Assembly (NCBI GenBank): GCA_015146655.1 | Contig: VKHL01000105.1 | Location: 1-64,000, forward strand | Length of the DNA: 64,000 nt | Source: Ochromonas danica | Taxonomy: Eukaryota > Sar > Chrysophyceae > Chromulinales > Chromulinaceae | Reading direction: 5' to 3' | In this document: positions 23,201 to 34,397 of the stretch, in pieces | Layout: every line of letters starts with the position of its first letter | Numbering within the stretch: the first letter of the stretch is position 1 | Notes under the pieces: generated by a model | The model's database searches: none | Seen by the model: only the letters and a program-made list of their open reading frames with translations | What the model was told of the DNA's origin: nothing | Position numbers and translations under genes: made by a program

Positions 23201-23575
23201 GACACCACGTCAGTCCTCGCAAAGGGCTATAATATGCTTCACAGTCTCAGTCCTATTTTACAGACTAGCGAGTCTGAAAATGGTCTTAGCGCTGGAGCAA
23301 TCTATGTGGCCGTCACAGAGAGAGCGGAACAACCTTTACTCACTCTGCTTAACCAACTAGTGGAAAAAGAGTTTGTTTATATGGCGTGGCTAAATGGTTC
23401 AGCCATTCGATCGCTGCCATTGCATGAAAGTATTCAAGATAGTTATGCCTCTGTCTGCGAAGGCACTCGATCACGAGTTATGGCAACATATTGCGAGAGT
23501 TTCATTCAAGACTGTCTCTTACCATTAGGGAAGAAGTTATTAGAGAGCATTGAAGATACTCTTTCACTCTCTTAG
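17278..23575 (+). CDS. Soluble-type class III adenylyl cyclase with AAA/STAND ATPase and TPR-like region
   Basis: A 2076-residue homologue of animal ADCY10 (bicarbonate-responsive soluble adenylyl cyclase). Exons 17278-20534 and 20602-23575; the 67-nt intron lies inside the Walker B segment and splicing gives FVIIEDVQALDKW. Catalytic domain C1 (about 55-290) has both metal Asp, in LLFVDISGFTALS (D66) and VVKFAGDALYIVW (D110). C2 (about 595-800) has VIVMFVKIERFD without the first metal Asp, then GQLRQFIVDDKG, SIGITSGKAYCG and HEYAVMGPSTNLSARLM, the pattern of ADCY10 where only one site is catalytic. A P-loop SSPSGIGKTALL (about 918) begins the ATPase module, followed by about 900 residues of helical repeat-like sequence. 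Product would be cAMP; bicarbonate or calcium control is plausible from the family, not shown. No membrane spans. Confidence 0.93.
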
Positions 23576-24378
23576 TGTTATTTCTAGATTATGTTTATAT
23601 TTGTATTATCTTATACTACTGTTAGCTTGTGTTTACTTGCTGATGGGAATCCTATCCAATCCTTTACTGTGCATACTGCATTGTATCCTATCCTATCCTA
23701 TCTCCCCCCTGTTACATTTTGTTCATCTCCTTAGACGAGTAGGCGTGTTCGACATTATCAACGCTATGCCTTTAATTTGTCTCGTCTGACCTGATGGTGT
23801 CAATCAAGAAGATGTTAGAAAGCCTTTTATTTAAACACAATTCTGTTTTATTTACTCCAATATATATTATTATTTCTTTCTTTGCATTTCATTGTATTTA
23901 ATTTTAGCATTTGTTTCTTTACTACTATTTAGCATCTATATACTTTAGTTGCATGATTAGAATGAAGTGGAATCTAGTGACGATAGTAGCTGCTATCATG
24001 ATCTGTCAATGGTGGTGACGAGTGTGATGATCTCCATCCTCCTTGCTGTCCATTGTCATGCTACAGTGGTGACTGAACATGAAGAGTCCTTCTCATGATG
24101 TATATGCTGATATTTTTGTGCTGTCTTTATGTTCTTTCCGTTCTCCAGACGAAGCGAGAGTCTTGTTATAAGACTAGGTTCTTGTATATAGTAGTAGTAC
24201 AGTTGTTAGGAAAGAACTAATTAACCAATCAATCAATTGTAGGCTTGTAATATTACTTGACTTCATTAAATTAATCAAGCAAACTTGTGGCTAACTTTCA
24301 ATAATGAACCACTTCCTTTAAACCTGAATTACAAACAACAACATGAAACACTGTAACTACGAACAGATAAAGAGAGTG
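23576..24378. other. Convergent intergenic region between adenylyl cyclase and second GH92 gene
   Basis: 803 bp of AT-rich 3' flanks. A pentamer run (tatcc steps) lies at about 23684-23702. I see no gene. A weak C/D-box-like pair near 24025-24075 was rejected. Confidence 0.4.
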
Positions 24379-26997
24379 TTAATCCATCAATTCAAATGTT
24401 AACACTCCTCCTTGAGCTAAAGTTGAATAGGCAATAGTATTCTTAGTAGCATCAATCTCTTGATCATTCCATAAGATTCGCTTCACTTTAGTTTGCATTC
24501 TGTTATCACGTTTTGTCTCAATACGCAAAGTACGCGATTCCATCATGACAGGAGGAGGTATTATGGATGAGATGGTTGATCTCTTCTTCTCCATCTGATA
24601 TCTTTGTAATCTTTTCATTTGAGCACTATGTGGTAGATCAGAGATATCCACTTCAATTAGATCAAACAAAGGAAGTCCAAGAACCATCATACCCGATCCT
24701 GGAGATAATTCATATAATCCAAGAGAGGACAGAACAAACCAAGCACCCATCTCTCCATTATCTTCATCTCCTGGAAACATATCTGCTGAAGGTTTATAGA
24801 AATTAAGCAAAGTTTCATGTATCCAATGACGACCTTGTTGAGAACAAGGACCTTGATAGCCATCAATCATATGCATGTAGAGCATATGATGGACAGGTTG
24901 ATTGTTGTGCGCATATTGTCCTCGACAATGATCTGCCATCTCTGTCTGTTCATGAATCACATTACCATACCCACCAATATGGAAATAGCTATTGGTTGTT
25001 TGTGTTCGTTGAAGTTCTTGACAGAGATCTCGACCAGATTGTTGATAGAGTGTTTGCAGTCCAACAGGATCGTAAGGAAGATAAAATCGAAATTGCCATG
25101 GTCCTCCTTCAGTATAATCTTGACCCCAGGCAAATTCATCCCAAGGCTCTGTCCATTTACCATTCAAGATATTTCTTGAACGAAAGAATCCTTTCTCTTC
25201 ATCAAATAACAGAGAGTAATTGACAGCTCTGTCTTGAAGAAGGGTAAAGTCATCCATACGATCTAATTTCTTGGCAGCTTGACCAATTGCATAGTCACTT
25301 TGCAAATAGTTTAAGCTACGAGAGACTACTTCACTACATGTTCCTCCAGTGGTGGCTACAGCATCACGAGGGATATATCCATGTGTTAGATAGGCTGGCA
25401 GACAGACGCGACCAACTCCTTCCACTCCCACGGGAGGCACCTCAAAGGCATCTTTACGAATCGCCTCATAAGCAGTGAGGGTATCCAGACCAGGCAAGTC
25501 ATTGACTATCGCGGAGGCTAATGAGACGTCTCCCATGGTCCCTACCATGCTTCCACGATATCCAGGACTAGCCCATTTAGGTAACCAACCACCTTCTTTG
25601 TAAGCGGTCAGCCAACCTTCCATGGTCGCACTGAGCATAGGACGATTGATTAAAGAGAGAAGTGGATAGACTGTATTCCAGGCATCCCAAAAGCCAGAAT
25701 CTGTAGACAAAAGTCCTGATTGCATCCGATTGGTAGTAGAAGTAGCATTATTATCATTATTATTGATATAAGGAGACCAATGGACTGCTTCTTCTTGATC
25801 CTCTTTGACTTGATTCCACTCTGTTAATTGTCGTGGAAATAGAGAAGCACGATAGAGACTTGAATAGAAAATAGTCAACAAGTTAACAATCTCACATGTT
25901 TTGTAGTCTTCAGGCCATGCAATCACTTGTACACGAGACAAAACAGATCGCCATTCCTCTCGACTTTCCTCTAATAAACTTGAAAAAGAATGTCTTCTAA
26001 TAGATACTTCTTCATCCAGATTAACTAATGCTTGTTCATGAGAGATTAAAGAAGTAGCAAAGCGTACTGTAAGACGATCATGACGAGGATCTTCAGGCGA
26101 AAAGTCAATCCAGGCATCTGTAGAGGATAAGTGTGTATTATTCGTTAGCTTTGTGACTTCATCACCACCTGAACCACAATAGATCAACAGAACAAAGTAA
26201 TGACGGAATTCATTTTCATTCTCTCCAACACTGGCACCGACTCCACCGGAGTTAATGGTGGTATATCCATGGATCATCACTGTGCCATCACCAGGTGCTT
26301 GAGACATTTCTATCATATCCCCTTGTCCACCTGATAGAGTAATGGCAATACGACGCAATTGGTTAGATAAACCATCGCTTAGTAGATAAGGAGGAAAAGA
26401 AATCTGTGCAATTCCTCCATGATGACTTGGTGTGAATTCCAATTGAACCAAACCTGCTGCATTGCCATAGTTTAGTAATCTTGTGGAGAAGTAATATGGT
26501 GCGAAAGTAGTAGAAGAAGGAGTATAAGCAGCGTAAAGGTCTCGTGATGCAGTGGTATCACTGGGCTGGGAGGGAATGTAAGCTTTGAGTAAGAATTGGC
26601 CATAATCACCAATCCAGGGAGAAGGTTGGTGAGTGACACGGAGGCCAAAGAATCGTCTATCTGAAGGGTGAAACCACCATTGACCATTGTTATTATTCGT
26701 CTCAGGTGCGTAATAGTTGAAACCCCAAGGACGGCCAATCAACGGCAAAGTGCTGCCATGAGACAAATCAAACTGACTGTCCGTACCACCCAGAATATTG
26801 ACATAGTCCTCCACATTTCTCTTTAATTGACAAGAGGAGGAGGAGGAGGAGGAAGTAGCAGTAGTAGTAGCAGTAGATAAAAGGGTCGTAAAGCCAATGA
26901 ACAGAAAGGTCAGCAGAGTAACCCTCCTCTGTTGTTGTTGTTGTTGTTGTTGTTGTCTAGAAGATGTCGGAATTTGAAAGATGGCGACGATATTCAT
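24379..26997 (-). CDS. Glycoside hydrolase family 92 exo-alpha-mannosidase, type II membrane form
   Basis: An 872-residue single-exon GH92 enzyme, paralogue of 599-3645. The open frame reaches 27009 but the first ATG is 26997. The N-terminus has a short cytosolic part with nine Gln, an Arg pair, then a span RRVTLLTFLFIGFTTLL and a Ser/Thr linker: a type II signal-anchor typical of Golgi glycan enzymes. Family blocks: STLPLIGRPWGFNYYAP, THQPSPWIGDYG, EGGWLPKWASPGYRGSMVG, KDAFEVPPVG, YTEGGPWQFRFYLPYD, QYAHNNQPVHHMLY, PGDEDNGEMGAWFVLSSLG and GLPLFDLIEV. Both paralogues read NNQP where most GH92 members have a GNEP-like sequence. Likely role is trimming of mannose from secretory glycans. The loss of all introns against the three-exon paralogue points to an older split or retroposition. 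Confidence 0.93.
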   Translation of the reverse strand: MNIVAIFQIPTSSRQQQQQQQQQRRVTLLTFLFIGFTTLLSTATTTATSSSSSSSCQLKRNVEDYVNILGGTDSQFDLSHGSTLPLIGRPWGFNYYAPETNNNNGQWWFHPSDRRFFGLRVTHQPSPWIGDYGQFLLKAYIPSQPSDTTASRDLYAAYTPSSTTFAPYYFSTRLLNYGNAAGLVQLEFTPSHHGGIAQISFPPYLLSDGLSNQLRRIAITLSGGQGDMIEMSQAPGDGTVMIHGYTTINSGGVGASVGENENEFRHYFVLLIYCGSGGDEVTKLTNNTHLSSTDAWIDFSPEDPRHDRLTVRFATSLISHEQALVNLDEEVSIRRHSFSSLLEESREEWRSVLSRVQVIAWPEDYKTCEIVNLLTIFYSSLYRASLFPRQLTEWNQVKEDQEEAVHWSPYINNNDNNATSTTNRMQSGLLSTDSGFWDAWNTVYPLLSLINRPMLSATMEGWLTAYKEGGWLPKWASPGYRGSMVGTMGDVSLASAIVNDLPGLDTLTAYEAIRKDAFEVPPVGVEGVGRVCLPAYLTHGYIPRDAVATTGGTCSEVVSRSLNYLQSDYAIGQAAKKLDRMDDFTLLQDRAVNYSLLFDEEKGFFRSRNILNGKWTEPWDEFAWGQDYTEGGPWQFRFYLPYDPVGLQTLYQQSGRDLCQELQRTQTTNSYFHIGGYGNVIHEQTEMADHCRGQYAHNNQPVHHMLYMHMIDGYQGPCSQQGRHWIHETLLNFYKPSADMFPGDEDNGEMGAWFVLSSLGLYELSPGSGMMVLGLPLFDLIEVDISDLPHSAQMKRLQRYQMEKKRSTISSIIPPPVMMESRTLRIETKRDNRMQTKVKRILWNDQEIDATKNTIAYSTLAQGGVLTFELMD
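26931..26956. repeat. (GTT)n trinucleotide repeat coding polyglutamine
   Basis: About nine perfect GTT units on the + strand, read as CAA (Gln) codons in the cytosolic tail of the second GH92 enzyme. Pure codon runs of this kind are prone to length change. Confidence 0.9.
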
Positions 26998-27347
26998 TCT
27001 CACCTTCAATACAGGTTGAACTCAATATTTAGCACACGTCTATTGCCCAAAGGTTCAGCTTAATAAAAAATAATAACTCTTTTATCACACAAGAAGAAGA
27101 AGATGGAACTTCAATCATACAAGTCACGACTGCTACACAGAGCCAACGGTCTAGAATTTAGATATTTAGAGCCTGTTCTGGTATAAATGCGAGTTTTAAC
27201 TCTTAATTTTAGGGTTTTGAATGGAATGGATCTAAAAACCGTTGTGTTGATGAGATGATAGCAACAGGATCTTATAAGAGGTTAAATAATATAAAATAAA
27301 ATAAAATAAAAATAAAATAAGAAACAGACAGTTGTCAGTCTTTCATC
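26998..27347. promoter_or_regulatory. Divergent intergenic region between GH92 and LRR genes
   Basis: 350 bp between divergent starts. Holds an imperfect (ATAAA) pentamer run at about 27288-27320 just upstream of the LRR gene. No named element visible. Confidence 0.35.
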
Positions 27348-29015
27348 ATGATTGAACGCTATGAGATAACATTTCTTCATATTCTCTATACACAATGGTT
27401 AGAATGGAAAGATTTGTCTAATTTAGATCTTGCTTTTCTATCACATCATCAACGACAACGTTGGTTATCAACTTTATCAAGAATTACAATAGATCATACT
27501 GCTTCACCACCACCAAGTGATGTCATGATAGGTAATTATTATGAATGGTTAGGGAGTCGTCAAGTCTTCATTCGTGATGATTTTCCACTTCGATTATCTC
27601 ATTTAGATGATATTCTACAATTATGTGATCCACTCCTATTCTGTCCTGTTATACACTCTATTGAGATAGGAGAAGAAGTCTATAGTGAAGTGAATCAATC
27701 AAGTCTGATCACTTTCTTATCACATTGTCATCATCTTGAAGGTGTTGTTTTATGGGAAAGTGGTCCATTATCAGCTGATATTGACAATATGGTCATTTCA
27801 ACGTTAATTACATATTTAAAGAATAATAAGAATACATTGAAAAAGATTCATTTATTCTTTAAATCTTCTTATTTTCCTTTCTCATTATTAAATGATTTAA
27901 TTACAATGCATTGTAATAGTCTAATAGACGTAGCAGTCTATGATCAAACGAATTCATATGAAACTCATCAATATTATCAACTTATTGGTATAGATGATAT
28001 CTTATCAATCCTTCTTAAAAATAATATTGAATTAGTTAATCTAAGACTATTTACTGAGTCAGGTGCACCATGGAATAATGAGTTATTATTAAATTATCTT
28101 TCTTTGTTAGGGAAGCAGTTGGAAACTTTACAACTTACTTTATGTTGTGATGGGTTTCTTATCAGTGATGATCTTTTACTTTCCTGTGGAGCAGCATGTC
28201 CTAAACTTACTTGTTTACAAGTGAGAACAATGGATCCAGCTTCTACACGAGTGAATCAACCGTCTAGACTTTATGAATTATGTCCAAACCTGTTAAGTTT
28301 GTATCTTGATGATTATGCCATTGATGTTGATGATAAAAACTGTGAAGTCTTCACCAAACTAGTTATTGCCAAGCAGTCAACACTTCAAGTAAAGGAAGAT
28401 TGGCTGCAATGTTTGTGTGCTGTTATCGAGAGGACTCAGTATAAACTGGTGACTTCCAACTTTTGGTTTTGCGATAATCTGGATAATGAGAAAGATGAAT
28501 GGAAGAATTTTAAATCCAAATTAGGTAGTTATTTGACTGCAATTGATGGAACCATGTCAGATGATAGTTTAATTGATGCTGTAAAGGAACTTCCTCGATT
28601 AGAAGTATTGAGTGTAAATGGGGATTTGACAGGTATCACGGATGCTAGCTTAGTTGCAATATCACTCTATGGAACTGGTTTAAGAGCATTAACGATTGGC
28701 TTTCCTCATCGGGTTGGTAGATTTGAATGTAGTGATGAGATGATTGGTCAGATGATTCAGGCATGCAAAGCGTTGGAATTTCTAGCGATTCCTGAAGCTG
28801 GTTGTCACAGTCTCTTGGCAGTTGCTCAACATTCTTGTCTTAAAGGGATTGAGTTTGATTATATTAATGCTGATGAGAGAGAACTTGCAGCTATTGTCCA
28901 TAACAAGGATGTGACTTGGCCATCAACTTTGATTCGAGGTGAAATACGAGGAGAACATTATCGTTTTCGTTTTGTTTCAAAGGCTGAAGGATGGGTGATA
29001 TTGCCTTCTGAGTAA
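27348..29015 (+). CDS. Leucine-rich-repeat protein, F-box-like architecture, unknown
   Basis: A 555-residue single-exon protein. Irregular leucine-rich repeats of the RI/F-box (cysteine-containing) kind can be seen through much of the length, for example NIELVNLRLFTESG, LETLQLTLCCDG, CPKLTCLQVRTMD, CPNLLSLYLDDY, LPRLEVLSVNGDLTG and GLRALTIGF, each about 25-30 residues apart. The first 60 residues (ITFLHILYTQWLEWKDLSNLDLAF) contain an L-x-x-L/W-x-x-W helix pattern that could be a divergent F-box, which would make it a substrate adaptor of an SCF ligase, but I cannot confirm that. No signal peptide or membrane span. Codons are AT-rich compared with the neighbours. Confidence 0.65.
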   Translation: MIERYEITFLHILYTQWLEWKDLSNLDLAFLSHHQRQRWLSTLSRITIDHTASPPPSDVMIGNYYEWLGSRQVFIRDDFPLRLSHLDDILQLCDPLLFCPVIHSIEIGEEVYSEVNQSSLITFLSHCHHLEGVVLWESGPLSADIDNMVISTLITYLKNNKNTLKKIHLFFKSSYFPFSLLNDLITMHCNSLIDVAVYDQTNSYETHQYYQLIGIDDILSILLKNNIELVNLRLFTESGAPWNNELLLNYLSLLGKQLETLQLTLCCDGFLISDDLLLSCGAACPKLTCLQVRTMDPASTRVNQPSRLYELCPNLLSLYLDDYAIDVDDKNCEVFTKLVIAKQSTLQVKEDWLQCLCAVIERTQYKLVTSNFWFCDNLDNEKDEWKNFKSKLGSYLTAIDGTMSDDSLIDAVKELPRLEVLSVNGDLTGITDASLVAISLYGTGLRALTIGFPHRVGRFECSDEMIGQMIQACKALEFLAIPEAGCHSLLAVAQHSCLKGIEFDYINADERELAAIVHNKDVTWPSTLIRGEIRGEHYRFRFVSKAEGWVILPSE

Positions 29016-29386
29016 CAATCACATAACTTAGCTATTGAGATCGACTATAGTGAGTGGTACTTGTAATATGGTACTGTATCATATGGCATTGCACTGTATT
29101 GTACTTACTGTAGAGTTGTTTTGCTGTTTGTGTGAAATTTTCTTTTGCTTGACCTGCAGCTTATATTGAAATGTTTTCATTACTAATTCAACTTCTAATT
29201 CAACTCTTTACGAGTTCTGTTAAGACTCAAACATGTTGTAAAAGTGATAGCAGTAGCAGCCAATCAAGTGGTCACTGTGTGACAAAGATCTCATCTTATC
29301 ATACACTGTTTGGTATCTAACCAACTCAACACATACACATATTACAGAACACAAGAGAAGCTAATGACCAATTAATACATGTTAGA
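29016..29386. other. Convergent intergenic region
   Basis: 371 bp between the LRR gene and the coiled-coil gene, both 3' ends. Short tgtattg-type repeats near 29075-29100. No gene seen. Confidence 0.4.
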
Positions 29387-30747
29387 CTATTTCTCTGTCT
29401 GAAGGTGAGACGGTGGTTGAGGACCTTTATAAGGAGTAAATTCCATGCGATTTCCAGGCAGAAAGAAAGTGTGGACACGAGGACTTTTCTCCGAGACTAC
29501 CAAGTCTTTGAGATGCTTGTCTAAGATTTGTAGGTTATGTTCATAATGCTCACCACGTGATGTGAACCATTCAACAAAACGAATAGCAATATCTGTTCGT
29601 TTGCTTTCTGTTAGAATCGCTTCTTCAATGATATGAGCGCGATCTTGCAGTCCGTCAGTGATGATGAGAGAAGCTTTCGTACTCAATAATGCCTCGTTTT
29701 CATGAACAAACTGTGCAAAATCAGATTTCAACAAATGTTGATTCATTTCTTCAATAGTAGCTTTTGTTGGCATTTCAGATGACAAATTGTGAATGCGATG
29801 GTCTGCATGGGAAAGTTCCTTTTGTTGTTGACTCAATCGCTGCTGAAGAATTTGCAACTGTCGCTCAAGCTATAGAAGGGAGTTAGTAGAAGAGTGTTAA
29901 AGGATAGTATCAAGATCATAAAAAGGTGTTTGTCTCTGCTTACCTCATTCTGTGTAGTAAGAGAAGCACAGGCTGCAATCTCGTGGGAATGTGTTGTGAC
30001 AAGACGAGCTAGTGCATGAAGATCTTTCTTTGAGGCAAGCTTTGGAACTACTTCATCAACCACTTGTAACCCTTGAGATAGTCTATCAATTCTTGTCTTA
30101 TAGTCATCTAGATGCTGATCAATGACCTTATCATGTGTTGACAACTTCTCTAACCGATCGATTGTGTTCTTACGGAAGTCATCATACAATGAGACTTTTG
30201 CTGTTAATGCTTGTAAATGAACTAATTCACTGCGATCTAACTTCGTTGCTACCATGGCATCCAGGTTGCCTAGTCGACTATTCATGGCTAATTGGGCATT
30301 ATTCTGTTCATTTGCCAAAACAGAGACTTTCTCTAGATTACGTTCAATTTCTACATTTTTCTCTCGTATAGACAGTAGGTTTTGATATTGGACTTCAACT
30401 TCTTGGCGACTAATACAAGTAGTAAGGATCTTATTAATCTTCTGTAAAGTGTGATAATTGGAGACGGTTAGTTCACTGCAAGGAATGTCTTGACCTTGTA
30501 GATGAGCTAGACAGTGATGGAAGACTGTCTCTAGACGATCTTCTATCTTAGTTAATCGACTTTCAATTCTGGCCATATGTTCTAAGAAAGGCTGGACAGG
30601 GAGGTAGTTGTCAGCAACTTCTCTAGTGAGAGCAGAGAGTCGTTGGTCTTGTCCTGTCAGGTGATGTACAATCTTCTCTAACAGAGGAGAGATCTCTCCC
30701 AAATTCACCACACCTTGAAGATTTTGAAATGCAGCTGAAGGGAACAT
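29387..30747 (-). CDS. Cytosolic coiled-coil protein, unknown
   Basis: A 428-residue protein; exons 30747-29944 and 29869-29387, one 74-nt phase 0 intron (TTQNE joined to LERQLQIL). Almost the whole chain is predicted helix with heptad spacing, for example RIESRLTKIEDRLETV, LLSIREKNVEIERNLEKV and LQQRLSQQQKELSHADHR. Repeated units of about 40 residues with 'D-x-x-L-x-x-x-V/L' starts (TKLDRSELVHL, SKKDLHALARLV, TKATIEEMNQHL) suggest a repeated rod module. The C-terminus is short and Pro-rich (YKGPQPPSHLQ). It resembles centrosomal or ciliary rod proteins in texture only; I name no family. It sits divergent to the DD3-3-like gene with 269 bp between starts. Confidence 0.75.
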
Positions 30748-31016
30748 CTTTATGTCTTTTTATTATATATTTAATATTTTATTATCTTTGTTCTCATAGA
30801 CGATCAAATCAAATTCAAAACTACCCCACAGAGCCAAATCTGGAAATCTAGACTTCGTCAATGGCAGAAACGGGTTTTTCGTTTTCGTTTTTGTTTCAGA
30901 CAACCAGATGGCTATTTCCCTAGTATCTAGCTCCCTGGCCATCTAGCAGGCGTAGCTTGAGTGGACCAGTCAGATCCAAAGCGATCCAAAGCAACAACTC
31001 AACTAGAAGAACAACA

Positions 31017-34000
31017 ATGAGAACCATTTCGCTTCTCACCTTACTCTCCATTTATCTACCATGTCTACTAGCAGATATCTATATGCATAGTCCACGTGGT
31101 AGTAATGATCGTAATTGTGAACGAAATGCAAATCGCAATAATGGCAATCGTTTGTTTGACAGGTACTAGAGAAAATCTGTCTGTTCGGTGGTTTTTCTAC
31201 CGATAGAAAATTTTGCTTTTCCTTTGGTCATATACTATATCTTCTGCTATTAATTAAATACCGTCTCTCTTGACTAATTGATGTATCTAATTCATATTTT
31301 GGGTGTTTGTTTGGAAAATAGTCAAAATAACAATGCAGGTGGTTATGCCTGTCCACGTGGTGTAGGAGATGAAAGTTTCCAAGCGGAAAATGGTGACTTC
31401 TCTTATCTGATTACGGACTCCAACACTCAGGACACGTCCACCATAACTCAGAGCAAGCGTATGTATTACTATTCCGGTAGTATCTTGCCCATCGAATGGA
31501 CAGAACAACATGGTTGTGGTGGCAATTCTAAAGTCTCTTGTGAGATCATTCTACAGTATGCCTGTGAAGATACCCTTGATCCTAGGCAAGCCTGTTTTTT
31601 ATTACGATAGCCAGAGAAATGTTATTCTGACTGACTCATTGTGCTTGTTGTTGTTGTTATTGTTGTTATTATCATTAGAGTGGATAACTTCTGGCCTTGG
31701 GTGAAGAACAAAGCAGAGAATACCTCTCTATACTATGGTACCCAACACTTTCGTTCTGGAACTAATATTGCCGCCCCAAGAGATGGCGTGCCTTCTAGCA
31801 CTGACGATGCTGCCACAGATACCATCACAGATAGTGAAGATGCGGCGATTCCAGACTCTGTCGGTAAGCTTCTATGCAGTGTCTCTTATCTATTTCATTT
31901 TCTGATTTAATTGATTTACGGTAATTGTCTAGCTGATCGTCGTTATGGTATGCATGAAAGTTATGATTATTACCAACTTTGTCAGAAAACTGAGCGTAAT
32001 AAGGGTCTTTACACTGCGGATCAAAGCGTGAATCGTAACGACCGTCGTGGAACTCGTCAGAATCCTAATGGTAATCGTCATGGATTTGAATGTCCCGAAG
32101 AGCGTGACTACTACCCATGGTGGGCTCCTTCCCCATGGATTGATATTGCCGTACTCACTGACAACGCCAAGGACGAAGTCTGTTACTACACGGATTCTGC
32201 CTGTACTAAGCGTTGTGAGTATTACATGAACAATACCATGAACTTCCACAAGAAGGGTTACTGTGATGTTGCTCGTAACTCCACTGTCTCCGTGAAGTTG
32301 AATCATAGAATGTGGACCAGCAATCAATGGTACAACAATCGCGCAGCCTGTCAGAAAGCAGGCTTCGTGTGGTATGAGGTCTCTCATTCTGATAATCTGA
32401 TTCTAGCCAATAACAGCTTTGTTTGCGCAAGAACTCAATTTTCACGTGTCAATCAACTCGGTAATGCTGTGGACACTGCCATTGTATCTCAGTCAGCTCC
32501 TAGATCCTCTGGTGTTGTTAGTCAGCATATTGTCCAAGGAATCAATGCTAATCGCTTCCTATGGACTGTCCCGAATATTCCTGTCGCCCGTAATGGAACA
32601 AAGTACTTCTCTTCAATGCAATCAGCTTACAAATCATGTGTGCTCCGTGCTCGCTACAACTTGAGCTCTGCGGATTTCCAACAATGGCCATTGGATGCTG
32701 TAGATGCAAATTCTGCACGTATGGTTGACTATTTGAACAACTCGAAGAGCTCCAAGGATACCCGAACTCCTCTTCATCAAGATCCTTATGTTTACATTGG
32801 ACCTGGGGATTCCTCTAAGAAGGGCGATCAATTTGTCAAGCTCAAGGTCAATACCAATCAGTATTCTCGTACTTTCCAGGATCGCAGCTATGTCTTCTCC
32901 ATCAAGCCCCTGCCCACTGCTAGCAGTACTGCCAACAACCAACTCGATACCCCTGCTGTTGACCTAACTTCGATTAAAGCTGCTTTGGCAAAAGGTGGCA
33001 AGATCTACAATGTGGGTGTGCGTGGCAAGAGAGGTAATATTGTGCAAGTCTATCCTTCCGTCGAGTACGATTTCGCTCCAAATGCTCTGTCTCTCACTAC
33101 GAATGATATGATCCACTTCCAGTGGACAGGATCTGATTACAACCCTCGCAGAGGTTGCAATGATGCTGCTGGCGGACCTCCTGATCTCAATACATATTCC
33201 ACTGATGCCAATGCTGATTTTAATCCACGCGCGGATCGTTCAAACTTTGTTCTCACAACCCACATGGGCTATAATGTGCCAAAGGACTATATTGGTTATA
33301 ATGCCAATGACACTGGTCTTTCTTACTCTTATAAGAAGGCGACAGCCAATGATACTTTGTTGGAAAATGCTCCTTGCTACGATCCTACGAAGGATTCCTC
33401 CACTGTCGCTCAACAGTGCTATAACACTCTGATGCGTTTAGCTTATCTGAACCAACAGTCTGATCTTGGCTCCTTGACACTTCGTGCAAACAACCTATGC
33501 TTGACCCAGTCTGAATTAGATGCGTATTCTAATCAGGATGTTGCTGACTACCACCCTCTCAACTGTGCTAAACTCAACGCCAAGCCACATCCATACTTCG
33601 ATGGTGGAATCATGTTTCTGCGCAAGAATGGATGGTTTCCTTTCTTTTCTTCTCGTAACAACAACTTCTCGAACAGACAGCAGATTGGAGTCCTTTGTGT
33701 TGGTGGAAACTGTACCATTGACAATAGCACTGGTGTTTTGCAAGACAGTAACCCTCAAACTAATGGCGTTTCCATGGTTCGTGCTTCTGTCAGTACTTGC
33801 TATGATACTGCCTCTGGAGGAGATGGTGCCAACTCCAATGCTGCTCACTCCTGCTTGCCTGCTTCAACTGTCTCTTCTTCCGCAACGACTACTTCGAATA
33901 TTATTACTGTGGAGACTTTTGCTATTCAAGAAGGAGATAATGATGCCAAGGGAGACGGTAATAAGCATGCTGGATGCAGTATTCTCTCCTTCAATGTGGG

Positions 34001-34397
34001 CAGTGACTCCGTCGAAACCGATATTGCCCTTGCTTTCATCCTATTAGCTGTTGGTTTGTTTACATCTTGGTTGGCGTATTATCTTTACAACAGATATCAA
34101 GCTCGCAGAGCAAGTGAAGGTAAATTTCGTTATGATACTGCCTGGCAGAAAGCCCAACCTGTCGAGAAAAATGCTCGTCCAAAGAGTGCCAACTTCAGTC
34201 AGGCCAATCCTGGCATTAAGATGTCTCGAACTTCTCGTGAGCGTGTCTCTCGTGAGCGTTCAACCAGTCCCAGCAGAGTGCCTTTGAAGTCGGACACTTC
34301 CCCAATGAATACTCCTGTTGTTAGCCCTCGCTCTTCTTCTTCTTCCAAGCCTGCGACGACATCCGTGCCGAAAATCAAGCGCACGGAGATGATTTAA
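31017..34397 (+). CDS. DD3-3-like secreted/type I membrane glycoprotein
   Basis: A 1019-residue protein related to the Dictyostelium DD3-3 family. Exons: 31017-31162, 31322-31585, 31679-31863 and 31933-34397. The signal peptide (MRTISLLTLLSIYLPCLLA) is followed by the family signature DIYMHSPRGSNDRNCE and, across intron 1, FDSQNNNAGGY; then YYSGSILPIEWTEQHGCGG, RDGVPSSTDDAATD, ESYDYYQLCQKTERNKGLY and GFECPEERDYYPWW. Many Asn-glycosylation sequons and paired Cys fit an extracellular domain. A span near the end (IALAFILLAVGLFTSWLAYYL) and a basic Ser-rich tail (SRTSRERVSRERS) make it type I. Intron 2 has a GC donor (cctag|gcaag) and is the only non-GT intron modelled here. Function is unknown in the family; the ectodomain includes copper-oxidase-like segments (FHWTGSDYNP-type: IHFQWTGSDYNPRRGCN). 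Confidence 0.88.

Noticed and set aside
24021-24075. C/D-box snoRNA-like pair (gtgatgat ... ctgaac)
   Set aside because: No terminal stem and box spacing is poor; short motifs are expected by chance.
32000-34000. Open frames opposite the DD3-3-like and LRR/low-complexity genes
   Set aside because: Shadow frames of real coding sequence, caused by codon bias and repeat composition.
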